From positions 44,678,243-44,742,242 of the forward strand of contig OX419761.1 in the NCBI GenBank assembly GCA_948567375.1: DNA of 64,000 nt, read 5' to 3'. Shown in pieces: positions 22,316-31,919 of the stretch; within the stretch, counting starts at the first letter, position 1, and each line of letters opens with the position of its first letter. The notes under the pieces were generated by a model. That model did no database searches. It had not been told where the DNA came from and saw nothing but the letters and a program-made list of their open reading frames with translations. The position numbers and the translations under genes were made by a program. Source of the stretch: Lunularia cruciata (lineage: Eukaryota > Streptophyta > Marchantiopsida > Lunulariales > Lunulariaceae).

Positions 22316-22338
22316 TGACCTATAGCTAGTTCATTCTT

Positions 22339-22429
22339 TATATGGTATAGATTGCAGACAGGCGACTAACGATGGGGCTCCATAGCACCCGGCCTCCTGA
22401 TCTTTGCCCATTAGAGGGTATACCATATA
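22339..22429 (+). promoter_or_regulatory. Inverted repeat before the polypurine tract (possible RNA hairpin)
   Basis: tatatggtata (22339-22349) and its perfect complement tataccatata (22419-22429) flank 69 bases. Copy B keeps it with one mismatch (46325-46335 and 46405-46415). It could be a packaging or 3'-end RNA structure; no function is shown. Confidence 0.35.
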
Positions 22430-22473
22430 CTTAGAGTAGATGGCTATCTGGAGTTAGAGGGACCTAACCGCCA

Positions 22474-22485
22474 GCTAGGGGGGCG
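22474..22485 (+). promoter_or_regulatory. Polypurine tract of element A
   Basis: gctaggggggcg just before B1 (ATTGTGG). Copy B has gctagggggca at 46460-46470. It implies that plus-strand DNA begins at B1, so the repeat made by reverse transcription would be B1-A2. Confidence 0.6.
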
Positions 22486-22592
22486 ATTGTGGCACTTTAG
22501 AGTCTATGTATGACTTATGTGTGAGTTGTGCTTTTATAGTGTATGATGTTGACAGCGATGTATGTTGTGTAGCGATGTATATACGCACGACA
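22486..22592 (+). repeat. Element A: B1 repeat module
   Basis: 107 bp from ATTGTGGCAC to GCACGACA, nearly identical (three differences) to B2. It is joined through GC to A2. Confidence 0.9.
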
Positions 22593-22599
22593 GCTGTCA
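22588..22599. promoter_or_regulatory. Palindromic B1/A2 junction GACAGCTGTC
   Basis: A 10-bp perfect palindrome made of the end of B (GACA), GC, and the start of A (TGTC), at about 22589-22598. These two sequences are exactly the outer ends of the inserted element, so the junction looks like joined element ends. It is also present in copy B at about 46574-46583. Confidence 0.7.
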
Positions 22600-23042
22600 C
22601 GCCATTTGTAGTTCCGCATCTAGATGCTCGGACACTAGAGTTCTAGTGATGGTAGTTAGAGTTATTCTAGCTGTTTCTCAGGGACTACTTTCCGACGGTT
22701 AGATTTCGTGTTAGGGGTACTGACTTCACGGTGGGGCCCACCGTCACTTTGCACCGTTTGCACCGTCGAGTGTGCCGTCAGCGGGACCGTTAGGGTTTCA
22801 GGGCTAGCTCGAGTCCAGGGGGTATAGTTTCGAAGTGAGCTCCAGAGAGCTCACTTCTCTGATGTTGAGCCTTCGAGTTCCTGGCTATGGTGGATAGAGG
22901 CCGGCGAGCGTCACCTGGATTCTCTATGCTTGAGTGGGTGTGGCTTGACTGTAATCAGTGCCCAGTTGTTGGCAGTTTATAGAGTGACAGATCAAGTACT
23001 GATCTGAGTTGAGTTGAGTTGAAGTGTTAAGCAATCTGATTA
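22595..23042 (+). repeat. Element A: A2 terminal repeat
   Basis: A copy of A1 (about ten differences in 447 bp, mostly transitions). It is followed by B2 instead of the leader. Confidence 0.9.
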
Positions 23043-23148
23043 TTGTGGTACTTTAGAGTCTATGTATGACTTATATGTGAGTTGTGCTTTTATAGTGTAT
23101 GATGTTGACAGCGATGTATGTTGTGTAGCGATGTATATATGCACGACA
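23043..23148 (+). repeat. Element A: B2 repeat module
   Basis: The second copy of the 105-bp B module, from TTGTGGTAC to GCACGACA. It forms the right end of the insertion and is followed by the CAGA duplication (23149-23152). Confidence 0.9.
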
Positions 23149-23152
23149 CAGA

Positions 23153-24669
23153 GCTTCAAGGTCTATTACCTCCTATAGCCAGAACCATTACATCAAGGGG
23201 AGGAGAAGAATATAGCAAAATTTGTTCTTTCTAGATCAATCTTTGAAGTGCTATAGAGGACATTTGGGAGCTCAATTTTCCATCCTAGGGGAAAATCGGA
23301 AGAGTGAGGTGAGGAGTTTAGCTTCTATGACTTTAAAGGAAGTATCCTATAGAGTGTCAAGGTCTGATACTTGATATATCTCAAGCAATTGACATCAAGA
23401 GTGGAAATGGCAATATGATATAATTCTGATTATTGTGAGGAAGTGTAAGAGGGAGGAAATGAAAATTGTGTGCAGGAACAAGGAGAAAAGATGATGTTTC
23501 ACACTATGACCACCCACTAATCTCAACTTAGAGAAGCTTACACCCATAGTGCTTAAGAGATGAAACTTGATTAATTAAGAGAGCACTTGACCAAAATTGG
23601 TTATGAAGTCTAGATGGATTTACCATGAGGGATTTGATCTAAACCCATGGTTCAAGAGTTAATCATTTTGCACATAATAGAGAGTATGGAGCCAACCATT
23701 AGAGGGAATCCCTGAAATTGGGAGTTGGCAATCACCTTGGGTGCCTACCAATTGACATATATGGGAGAGGGATTGATTGGCACCAAGGGGCATTGCCTTG
23801 GAAAAGGCTACCAAATAGGTTTTTGGAGAGACAACCTATGACTCTAAGCATAGGTTTAATCTTAACTTGATCACTAACTCCAAAATCAGGAGAGTCTTTG
23901 AGTTCTTGCTTTGTATCTTATATCATGAGCATCCCATCCAAATCAATAAAGTATGGGCAATGATAGTATTGATTGCTTGAGTGGGAAACAAGATAGTGCA
24001 CTAGGGACTTCTCCCACATAAACATATCCATAAGTTTGCACAGAGCATAAGTCAAATAAATAGGTACGCTTGGTCAAGCACATTCTTATTCCTTGTCTAT
24101 CACAAGCATAACATGCTCATCTAAGGAGAGAAAAAAGAGTGAGAGTGAAAATTAAAAGCCTAGTAGGAATATACAAGAAGAAGTCCAAATTCTAGTCAAG
24201 TAGATCCTAGTGAGGAAGATGGCAAGGGAGTACATCAAGAGCTACAAGACCATGAAGGGAGGCCACTAGAGACCAATCATGCCTTGATTCCTTTTGGGAG
24301 GCTTTAAAGATTCCTACCTCTGGATTGAACACATGTAGGACTAGTCCTCTATTTCTTGAGTGAAGCTCCAAAGAGTAGCAGAAGGGGTTGACTAGAGTGA
24401 GGTCTCAAAGCTTACACCTAACTACTCTACTTTAACAAATTGCCTCTCTCTTTGAGGAAGATGTTGGAAGAAATTGCACTTGGATTTGAGAGAGCAACAA
24501 GAATACAAATTTGGTTATTATATGGAGCAAAATTCATTCATCAATCTGGTCAAGAAAAAAATGCATAAAAATTACACAAATTTCATGTGGTTTGGCTAAT
24601 ATCTACCTATATCCATTATTGCATAGGATTTTTTTATTCAAGAATTATCAAAGTCACTACTAACCATCA
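23153..24669. other. Flank of element A; second ~200-bp repeat copy, then nothing recognisable
   Basis: 23153-23222 completes the interrupted repeat and 23223-23420 is its second copy. Beyond that I see AT-rich sequence without a convincing gene or terminal repeat. Confidence 0.5.
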
Positions 24670-24771
24670 ACACTACAAATATATATACATTTGTACTTGC
24701 CCTTATCTAGTTCTAGAATGACACTAGAAATATATATACATTTGCACTTGCCCTTATCTAGTTCTAGAATG
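24670..24771. repeat. Tandem duplication, 51 bp x 2
   Basis: 24670-24720 and 24721-24771 are near-identical, each ending cttatctagttctagaatg. Confidence 0.95.
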
Positions 24772-25247
24772 TGTGGTGGAAAATGATCTCCTATCTAATC
24801 CTAGATTGTTTAGTACTAATTGATACATGTCACCTTACAAAGTTCACAACTAAGATCCATTATTGCAGCTGATTGTAGGGTAGATTCTTAGTCCTCCATG
24901 TGCGTCCTATAGTAGAATCCTATAGCTCCCACAAGACACATTTGTCTTGAACTTCAAGTAGATGTAGCTTCTTTTCTAGAGCTAATTTACCTTGGTCTTG
25001 GTATCTATGGAAAGCCCTTGAGAAGATGCATTTAACACAACAAGGAAAGTCTTATTTTCATGTGTATTCACATAGATATTAGTCCCAATGTGAGTTGCCT
25101 TTCTATGCACTTCCATAAATGGAATCTTGTAGTTGAAGATCTGTCCCAAACTTACACTTCTATGTTCTCATGTAACATTTATCCGATATTGACTCTTCAA
25201 TGTTCCTCTAAAGAATTCCCATAATTTATCAAACTTTGTACTTAACA
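24772..25247 (-). repeat. Copia element H: 3' LTR (left edge uncertain)
   Basis: On the minus strand, CCAAATGGGAGAC (25260-25248, polypurine tract) is followed at 25247 by TGTTAAGTACAAAG. The tract followed by TGTT is typical of plant copia elements. The distal edge of the LTR was not determined; 24772 is a guess. Confidence 0.5.
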
Positions 25248-25251
25248 GTCT

Positions 25252-27045
25252 CCCATTTGGAGTTTGATGTTACTTTTCACTAATCAATTAATTTTGAAGT
25301 CCAACTACAACTATGCATTGCTTGAGTTTCTCAATGTAGACTATCATGGTAAAGATATATGTGGGATTGATAACTCTAGCAATCTTTACAAAAGTAATAC
25401 TCCGTTATCTATCCATTCATAAATGAAATGATACCTCAACAACTATGCATTGCTTGAGTTTCTCAATGTTGACTATCTTGGTAAAGATATATGTGGGATT
25501 GATTACTCTAGCAATCTTTCCAAAAGTCAATACTCCATTATCTATCCATTCATAAATGAAATGATACCTCAATTGAATATGCTTTGTCTTAGCATCAAAC
25601 ACAAGATTCTCTACAAGATTGATAGCACTCTAATTATCACTATAGAGAATATTGTCATCTTGTTTCTTGCCCAACTCTATCAAAAAAACTTCAACCATAT
25701 CATCTCCTTGCTAGCCTCTAAGATGGCTATGTACTCAACTTCCATGGTAGAAAGAGCAACACTCTTTTTCAACCAAGACATCCAACCAATGGCAATACTA
25801 CCCAAGGTCAACATATATCTTGTATTGCTCTTTCTGTTATCCAAGTCTCCTCCTAAATTTGTATCAATGAAGACCTATAAAACAAAATCTATTTGCTTGA
25901 AACAAAGTGCCTTATCAAATGTACCTTTTAAGTAGCATAAGAACTATTTTACTTCTTCTCAATGCTCACTTGGGTTCGACATAAATTTTCTACAACTCCC
26001 ATTGCATGAGCAATTTTTGGCCGAGTGCATACCATTGCATACATCAAACTGCCAACTACTTATGCATAAGGTATTATACCATTGTACTCTCTATTTGCAT
26101 CAATTCTTGGTGATTGATCCTCAGAGAGTTTGAATTGACTTCCCAAGGGAATAGTTCAAATTGTAGCATACTATAGACCAAATTTGTCCATCAACTTCTT
26201 GATGTACTTCTCTTGAGACAACTTCAACATACCTACAAATCTTTCTCTACAAATCCTTATTCCAAGTATCTATTGTGAAGGACCCAGGTCTTCCATTTCA
26301 AATACATCAAACAATTGGTACTTTTTCTTGTTGATTTCTCTCATGTTGGATCCAACAACCAATGTATCATCAACATAAAGCAGCAAGATGATGTATGAAT
26401 CAACAAATGACTTAATGTAGAAAAAGTGATCTGTTTTGCATCTAGTGTAACCATTGCTGGCCATAAATCCATCAAATTTTCAAGCACTATTGTTAGAAGC
26501 CTATTCCAAACCATAAAGGCTCTTCTTCAACTTGCAAACAATGTCCTCCTTGTTAGTGATTTGAAATCCCTCCAGATATGCCATATAGACATCCTCCTCA
26601 AGGTCTTCATGTGGAAATGTTGTTTTATATCTAGTTGCTCTAGATGCAAATCCTGTGTAGTCATAAGAAGACTAATTTAATAGTAGTCATCTTAACTATG
26701 TGAAAGAAAATCCCATCGTAGTCTATACCTTTGGTTTATTGAAAATCTTTTACCATAATTTTAGCCTTGTACCCCATCATATTCTTTGATTTTTTACACT
26801 AATTTTTGCAATACCTTCTTAATCTTTGGTAGCTTGGTTAATGACCAAGTCTCCTTATTCTCTAAGGATGATATCTCTTCCTTCATTGCAAGCTTACATT
26901 GCAATAAGTCCTCCTTTTGCATTGTCTTTGAGTAGCACTCACATTTACCATTTCTTGTCAGGAGTAAAACAATACATAGGTAGGGAATACCTCTCTATTG
27001 GTTCTTGTAATCTAGTAGATCTACTCAAATCACTTGTAGGTTGTG
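25252..27045 (-). pseudogene. Copia element H: integrase-RT linker, RT and RNase H relic
   Basis: The minus strand, from high to low coordinates, has RRSTR-type linker words (DLSRSTRLQEPIERYSLP near 27040-26985). The copia RT catalytic region follows: YIILLLYVDDTLVVGSN in an open stretch 26464-26270, with YVDD near 26370. RNase H follows, with STMEVEYIAI and YSDNQSAINL near 25750-25610 and KTKHIQLRYHF near 25600-25570. Frameshifts are numerous. The 5' part is cut off by element G at 27046. Confidence 0.85.
25308..25571. repeat. 132-bp tandem duplication inside the copia RNase H
   Basis: 25308-25439 and 25440-25571 are adjacent copies with a few substitutions, both beginning caactatgcattgcttgag. 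The extra copy duplicates part of the RNase H coding sequence, so it arose after or during decay. Confidence 0.9.
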
Positions 27046-27467
27046 GTACCCACATATTTTATTTTTCTTATTTATGAAGAAGAAGTGTACAAAAAATGTT
27101 GTATTGCACTTGTATGGCATCATAAGGCAAAGAATGGTGTCTTTGGGTTGTAACCCGAGGTAAAATGACTTTGTATCAAAAGATGAAGTACTCAAATGGG
27201 TCTGTAACACCCATTTGTGCATGTGTGTGGTATTGTGATATTTAGCTTGGTATTACAAGTACTTGAGAGATATTATTTATATAGAGATAAAGAATGGTTC
27301 TACACTAGTCATGATTAGCTAGATTTAGTCACTTTAAACTCTAAAATAAAGTCCCCTCTACACTTCTTCATACATAAGAAAAATAAAATATGTGGGTACC
27401 ACAACCTACAAGTGATTTGAGTAGATCTACTAGATTACAAGAACCAATAGAGAGGTATTCCCTACCT
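26978..27467. repeat. Long inverted repeat (110/107-bp arms, 273-bp spacer)
   Basis: Left arm 26978-27087, right arm 27361-27467. The left arm crosses the copia-G boundary (VPQPTSDLSRSTRL coding on the minus strand plus the start TGTGGTACCC of G). The right arm is its inverted copy placed inside element C's 5' LTR. The matching LTR at 50640-51270 has no such insert. Confidence 0.9.
27046..27202 (+). mobile_element. Element G: left end of a long-LTR element, interrupted by C
   Basis: It starts TGTGGTACCCACAT inside the copia coding sequence and is cut at 27202 by element C. The sequence resumes at 51271 (CAACCCAAAG words typical of the family). A 4-bp GGTC (27199-27202 and 51271-51274) flanks C. 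Confidence 0.6.
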
Positions 27468-28032
27468 AAATCCCTAAAGAGGAGATTTAGAGGGAGCCTT
27501 ATTTTAGAGGAGGTGGAAAAGATGAGCACCACTATTTTGGATTCTAGTGTGTTGACTTGGTATTATTTCTAGGTGTTTGGCTTTGAGAAGAGAGTTGAGA
27601 ACTCTTGGGCCCACAAACCTTTTTGTTTTGGATTCTTCTTTAGTCCAAGGATAGCCCATGTGAAGGAATCCTTGACTTAGTCAAGATAAGATCACATGCT
27701 TAGGGGAATATGCCCATGTGAATGGACATTCCTTTCTACTTTTTGACTTTACTTGACCTTTAGCCTAGTAACTTGAGTTACTCCAGTAATTAGTACTTTG
27801 GTATGTAACTATTTCACAAGTATATAAACAAGGGGTGAGGAGGTACTCATGATCCTTTCATTTGCAACTATCTCTTTCTCATTGAGTTCTCTAGTGAGCA
27901 ATGTCTTGAGTCTTGGACTGTTAGCCTTGGAGGAGTATAATGGAGTTGGGGTTCCTTGCCTTCTTAGTCCATGGTGCGCTACTATAATAGCCATCAGAGG
28001 TTCATCTTGAGTGAGAGACAGGCTGGCTCACA
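27203..28032 (+). repeat. Element C: 5' LTR with an inserted inverted fragment
   Basis: It starts TGTAACACCC and ends ctggctcaca. It is about 200 bp longer than the 3' LTR, mainly because of the inverted copy of neighbouring copia/G sequence at 27361-27467 and a segment the 3' LTR lost. A TATA-like tatataaacaag lies near 27822-27834. Confidence 0.85.
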
Positions 28033-28036
28033 TTTT

Positions 28037-28055
28037 TGGTTCCGTTGCTGGGACC
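28037..28055 (+). promoter_or_regulatory. Element C: primer-binding site
   Basis: TGGTTCCGTTGCTGGGACC lies four bases after the LTR. It resembles the tRNA-Asp-complementary site of Athila/Tat-type plant gypsy elements (TGGCGCCGTTGCCGGGG). Confidence 0.55.
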
Positions 28056-28949
28056 TCTCTAGAAGGCAAGATAATGTTCCGCGTTCAATTCTACATTAGG
28101 CAGAAGGAGGCTATGAGAGCTCACTTGGAGAGAACATTAGGAGAAGAGAGGGTTGAAATTTTGTTAGAGAACTAGGATCCATTTTTATACCTTGTAGCTC
28201 ATTATGATATCTTTAAAGTGATTTTGTACATCTTATACACATGAGAGGATTTGGAGAGATTGTGTGAGGTGGATTGCAGATTTTGGGAATGAAGGTGATT
28301 TTGGGCAAAATCTCAAGTTTGAAATCTGAACTTGAAATTTCTACACATGATAGCTTGGGTTATCTTTCAGTTAGCACACTTGGAATTATTGTGAGAGCTA
28401 TTATGGGCATTGAGTTAGAAGTTTTGAAAGTTGATATGGTAAACTGCTCCCGCAACTGCATGCTCTCTGGAAAATTTTACAGAGTCTGCTATTTCTTTAA
28501 ATTTCAGCGGATTGTTGTGGAAATTCCTTAGAAATTTCAATACATAATATCCTACTTGCTGACACAAAAATTAGAGAGACATCATTCTTGAGCAGGGAGT
28601 TATGAGCTTTTGAAGTGAGAGGGGTGGTTTTCAGACCAAATCTGAAATATGTGTGCTGGATAGAAATGTGTCTAGGCCAAATGGCTCAATGAAAAGATCT
28701 GAAATTTTTCAAGGAGGGACAACCTGGAGTTGTGATCACGTGTGCAAAATTTCAGAGGACTGTCACATACTAGTTGAGAGACCTGAGTGAAATTGTGAAG
28801 AAGGGTCAATTCTGTAGAGTGGAGATCTCATGCATGAGGAGTTTGAGAGCAACAAAAAGTATGTTTGAGTGTTTAGATTCATCTTGGGAACATGGAGGGT
28901 CACCAAGAGTGGAAATTGAGACTATGCAAAGTTCCCCAAGGGTTTGAGG

Positions 28950-29364
28950 TGATTATGGGGGTGGATTTGAGGAAAAGAGAGTTTACAATAGAATTGAAGA
29001 GAGTGTTGAGAGGATCCAAAAATCTACACCATTTGGAGGAAAGAGTCAGACTAAGTGCTTTCTATGTGGAGAGAAGGGACATAAGGCAAGTTCATGTCCA
29101 TTGACCTTTGAGAGCAAGAGATTGAGGGAAAGGAGAGGCTTACTTGACTTGGGTTTACATGTTGGACCTTCTTCACCAAGATTGGGAGGGAGAAGATCTA
29201 AGACCAAGGAGTTGTGTGAGGTTTGTGGAGTTGAAGGACTTCCAAAAGGACAAGAGTGTAGTGGAGTAAAATCACTTTTGGAGACCTTGGTGAAGGATCT
29301 AAAAGAGAGTCTTAGTACAGCTACAGGAATACTACCACCGTCATCAGCTAGTTCTCAAGATTAG
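28950..29364 (+). pseudogene. Element C: zinc-knuckle reading frame upstream of gag
   Basis: In frame with 29101-29364, CFLCGEKGHKASSC (about 29056-29097) forms a CCHC knuckle (C-x2-C-x4-H-x4-C). A basic stretch and a second Cys cluster follow (CEVCGVEGLPKGQEC, about 29215-29260), with a stop after SSASSQD. It precedes the recognisable gag by 220 bp, an unusual place for a knuckle. It may be an extra leader ORF or part of an older gag. No start codon is assigned. Confidence 0.5.
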
Positions 29365-29584
29365 TGATGGAGATAATCTTTCATGGATAAACTATCCATG
29401 AGGGTTCAATTAATATGCACTCTAGGATTTGATCTTGCTATAGAAATCTTAGAGCAACCTGAGCCTTTTGTGTTCCCTAGGGTGGATTACTCTCAAATGG
29501 TATTAGTCATGTACATACTCTATTAGTTATAGAGTGAGAGAAAAGAAAAAAAATTGAGAGAAAGAAAGATAGTGAGAGGTTAAG

Positions 29585-30585
29585 ATGGGGAAACTTCCGG
29601 TTTTCTTTGGCAAGGATGGAGAAGATGTGGAGGTCTTTGTGAGAGACTTCAAGAGAGCTTGCATAGGAAAAAATGAGAGGAGGAAGAATGAGTGGGCCTC
29701 ATATTTACCAAATCTCTTTGAGGATGTAGCACTTACATGGTATGAGTTAGAATACCAAAAGAGAGAGAGGAGAGATAAGGAAGAGGAGTCTTGGGAGACT
29801 TTGACTTCAGCACTCATTGAAAACTTTCTTCCTTAGAGAGTTATGAGAGATTGATGAGTGAGGTTACCTTTCTCAAGCAAGGAGATGGAGAGAAAGTGAG
29901 AGTCTATGTGGAAAGAGTGGAAAAGTTAGAGTCCAGATTTTGCATAGTGTTGAGGAAGGGTGGGGATGATGTGGAGACTACTATGATCGGCATAGGAGCC
30001 ATGCTCACCAAGAATTTTGTGGGAGGGTTGAGACCACAAATGAGAAGCAAAGTGAGATATGAGAAACCTTCTTCCAAGGTTGAAGCTATCAAAATTGCAA
30101 TTCGTACGGAGGAGATTTTGGAAGGGGATGAGAGTGATTTGGTGGTGAAAGAGGTTGTGCATCCTCCTCAAGGTTACAAGTATGGTGGAACTTCTGATAC
30201 TTTGGTGGTAAGGGTTGTACCACAAGTAGAAGTTGCTCCAATTCTTGCACCTCCACCAAAGGATCCACTTCAAACCATCACAGAACAACTTGCGGATCTT
30301 AAGATCAATGTGGTGCAACTATGAGAGAAAAGAGAGGTGGATCAGAATGTAGGGAGAGGGCCTAGACGTTATGGAAACTATCCATATAGAGGAGGCCAAC
30401 CAGCCAACAACTTCAATGATAGAAATTGTTTTGGTTGTGGAGGAAGAGGCCATATCCAATGGAATTGCCCAAATTCTACTTACTATGGAGGAAGGGGTTA
30501 TGAGGGAGCCAATAGAGAGAAAGAGGGAGGTCGTGAAACCCAAGTGGCTCCTAATCCAAAAAAAGGTAAGAGGATAGCATCCATA
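29585..30585 (+). pseudogene. Element C: gag with zinc knuckle
   Basis: MGKLPVFFGKDGEDVEVFVR starts a gag. VALTWYELEYQKR near 29740 is the usual capsid segment, and the second piece (29851-30324) continues with ETLTSAL..., a frameshift lying near 29840. A single TGA at 30322 interrupts before the nucleocapsid part, where CFGCGGRGHIQWNC (about 30429-30470) is a canonical CCHC knuckle followed by Gly/Arg-rich sequence. It is a capsid precursor that packages element RNA. Confidence 0.75.
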
Positions 30586-30984
30586 GATGTGGTTGAGAGC
30601 AAGTATGAGAAGGGAGAGTGCTCAAACTCCAAGGGTCTTAATTTGGAGCTTTTGGCACAAGAGAAGAAGAGAGCTTGTTTTGCAAAGGATGTTCATTCTT
30701 CTCAAGGATTTACTCCAAGCAAGGATACTCCTATGTCTACTAGGAGCACTCGCACCTCAACACCATTGACAAAAAAGACTCCAAGGAAGAAGTTTGGGAT
30801 GGAGGATTTCTTGATTTCAAAGCAACAATGGAACTACAATGTGTTGGGGATGTTGGTAGTCACAAGGCTAACATCACAATGGGCCAATTGATTGCTTTGA
30901 ACCCTACCTGGAGAAAGGAGCTTAGATGTCATTTGAGTTCTACAAGGAGCAAGAGAAAGAAGAAGGAAAAAGCTCCAGTATCAA

Positions 30985-31337
30985 TAAGGGTGGTGGTTGC
31001 CAAGCCAGCACCATGGGAGGCTTGTGAATATGCCTCCAAAATTGATGTGAGAGTGAATGGTCACAACATCAAGGATGCACTTGTTGATGAAGGATCAGCA
31101 GTGAATGCCATGTTAAAAAGGTTGATGAAGAAGTTGGGTATGATACCCTCAAGACCTTCAACATTTGTGGTGAGCATGGAAAACAAGCAACAAGTTAGAC
31201 CAATAGGGGTGATGGATAAAGTGATAGTTTCAATTATGGGAGTTCAAAATCTCATGTCTTTCCAAGTCTTGAAGGATTCAAGCTATAACTTACTTCTTGG
31301 GAGGCCATGGTTGAGAGAAACACACATAACTGATTGA
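30985..31337 (+). pseudogene. Element C: aspartic protease
   Basis: DVRVNGHNIKDALVDEGSAV then VMDKVIVSIMGVQ and YNLLLGRPWLR fit a retroelement aspartic protease. The catalytic triad reads DEG where family members have DSG or DTG, so activity is doubtful even without the frame breaks. It follows gag in another frame. Confidence 0.7.
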
Positions 31338-31555
31338 TGGCACAAAGGGTACTTGAGGATTGGGCCATCAAACCATAGAGTCATAGTTCTTATGACTAAC
31401 ACCACCAACACTTTGGATTTAGATACATCATCTTCTGATTATTGGGAATCAGATTCAGAAGAAGGAGCTTCAGGTGTGGACACAAGCATGGAGGAGGAGA
31501 CTTCCACGGAGGAGGATGAACTGAATCGGATTCAGATGTATATCCCTTGTAGGCT

Positions 31556-31914
31556 ATGGATTTTGCACCTAAGCCAGAGGTTTTGAAGGACCCAGATAAA
31601 TCACCATTGACACTTGAGGAGGTAGAGAGAAGGTTAGCTACCCTCAAGTATGGCCCTAATGTTACCAAGGAAGAGACGGTGAGATTTGAGGAGATTTTCC
31701 ACAAGTTCATCCATGTTTTTGCTTTCAGTTACAAGGATTTGAAGGAAGTCACCTTAGAGGAGCACAAGATAGAGGTGGAGTCACATGCAAGACCAATCTA
31801 CCAAAAGCAACATTGCATTAGCCCACCAATATCTTTGGGTGTGAAGGAGGAGATTGATAAGCTCAAGGAAGCCGGATTTATCTTTGAGGTGGAGAATTCA
31901 GAATGGGTGTCTCC
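31556..31914 (+). pseudogene. Element C: RT N-terminal part, cut by element E
   Basis: A linker with EEIFHKFIHVFAFSYKDLKE, then HARPIYQKQH and VKEEIDKLKEAGFIFEVENS, ending ...EWVSPIV at the AATTG duplication (31915-31919). The polymerase continues at 48094 with IVKKNNGKLWVCVDYKKLN. Confidence 0.85.
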
Positions 31915-31919
31915 AATTG

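Larger units (their letters stand above)
15017..22318 (+). pseudogene. Element A: gag-protease-methyltransferase-RT-RNase H-integrase-PHD polyprotein
   Basis: One frame from ATG 15017 to TGA 22316-22318, 2,433 codons plus stop, with no frameshift. Internal stops: TGA 15788, TGA 16040, TAG 16124, TAG 18239, TAG 18494, TGA 18677, TAG 18827, TAG 19202, TGA 21194. Where copy B can be compared it has CAG at 18239 and 18494, GGA at 15788 and TGT at 21194. The stops at 16040 and 16124 are shared by both copies. The start is the first in-frame ATG after the leader, and a gag sequence follows it; copy B has TTG at this position. Upstream the frame stays open without ATG to about 14921. Confidence 0.85.
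13214..23148 (+). mobile_element. Element A: Ty3/gypsy retrotransposon with DNA methyltransferase, PHD finger and split direct repeats
   Basis: A 9,935-bp element with TG...CA ends and a CAGA target duplication. Order: A1 repeat, 1.36-kb leader, one long gag-pol frame, short 3' untranslated region, polypurine tract, B1, A2, B2. The frame encodes gag with two zinc knuckles, aspartic protease, C5-cytosine methyltransferase, RT, RNase H, integrase and PHD finger. By eye it is clearly more GC-rich than the flanks. The frame has nine internal stops and no frameshift, so this copy is a recent pseudogene. A1 and A2 differ at about ten of 447 positions. The integrase and protease sequences resemble none of the other gypsy lineages in the window. 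Confidence 0.9.

Noticed and set aside
22319..22485. Rho-independent terminator in the element A 3' region
   Set aside because: Spacer of 69 nt and no T-tract; a bacterial terminator makes no sense in this nuclear retroelement.
13214..23148. Ordinary element with a truncated 5' LTR
   Set aside because: Both copies lack B at the 5' end at the same base, both have an extra B before A2, and both have target duplications directly at these ends. A chance truncation would not repeat.
13214..23148. DIRS/PAT tyrosine-recombinase element
   Set aside because: The repeat layout fits, but the frame encodes an HHCC/DDE integrase and no tyrosine recombinase was seen; target duplications are present.
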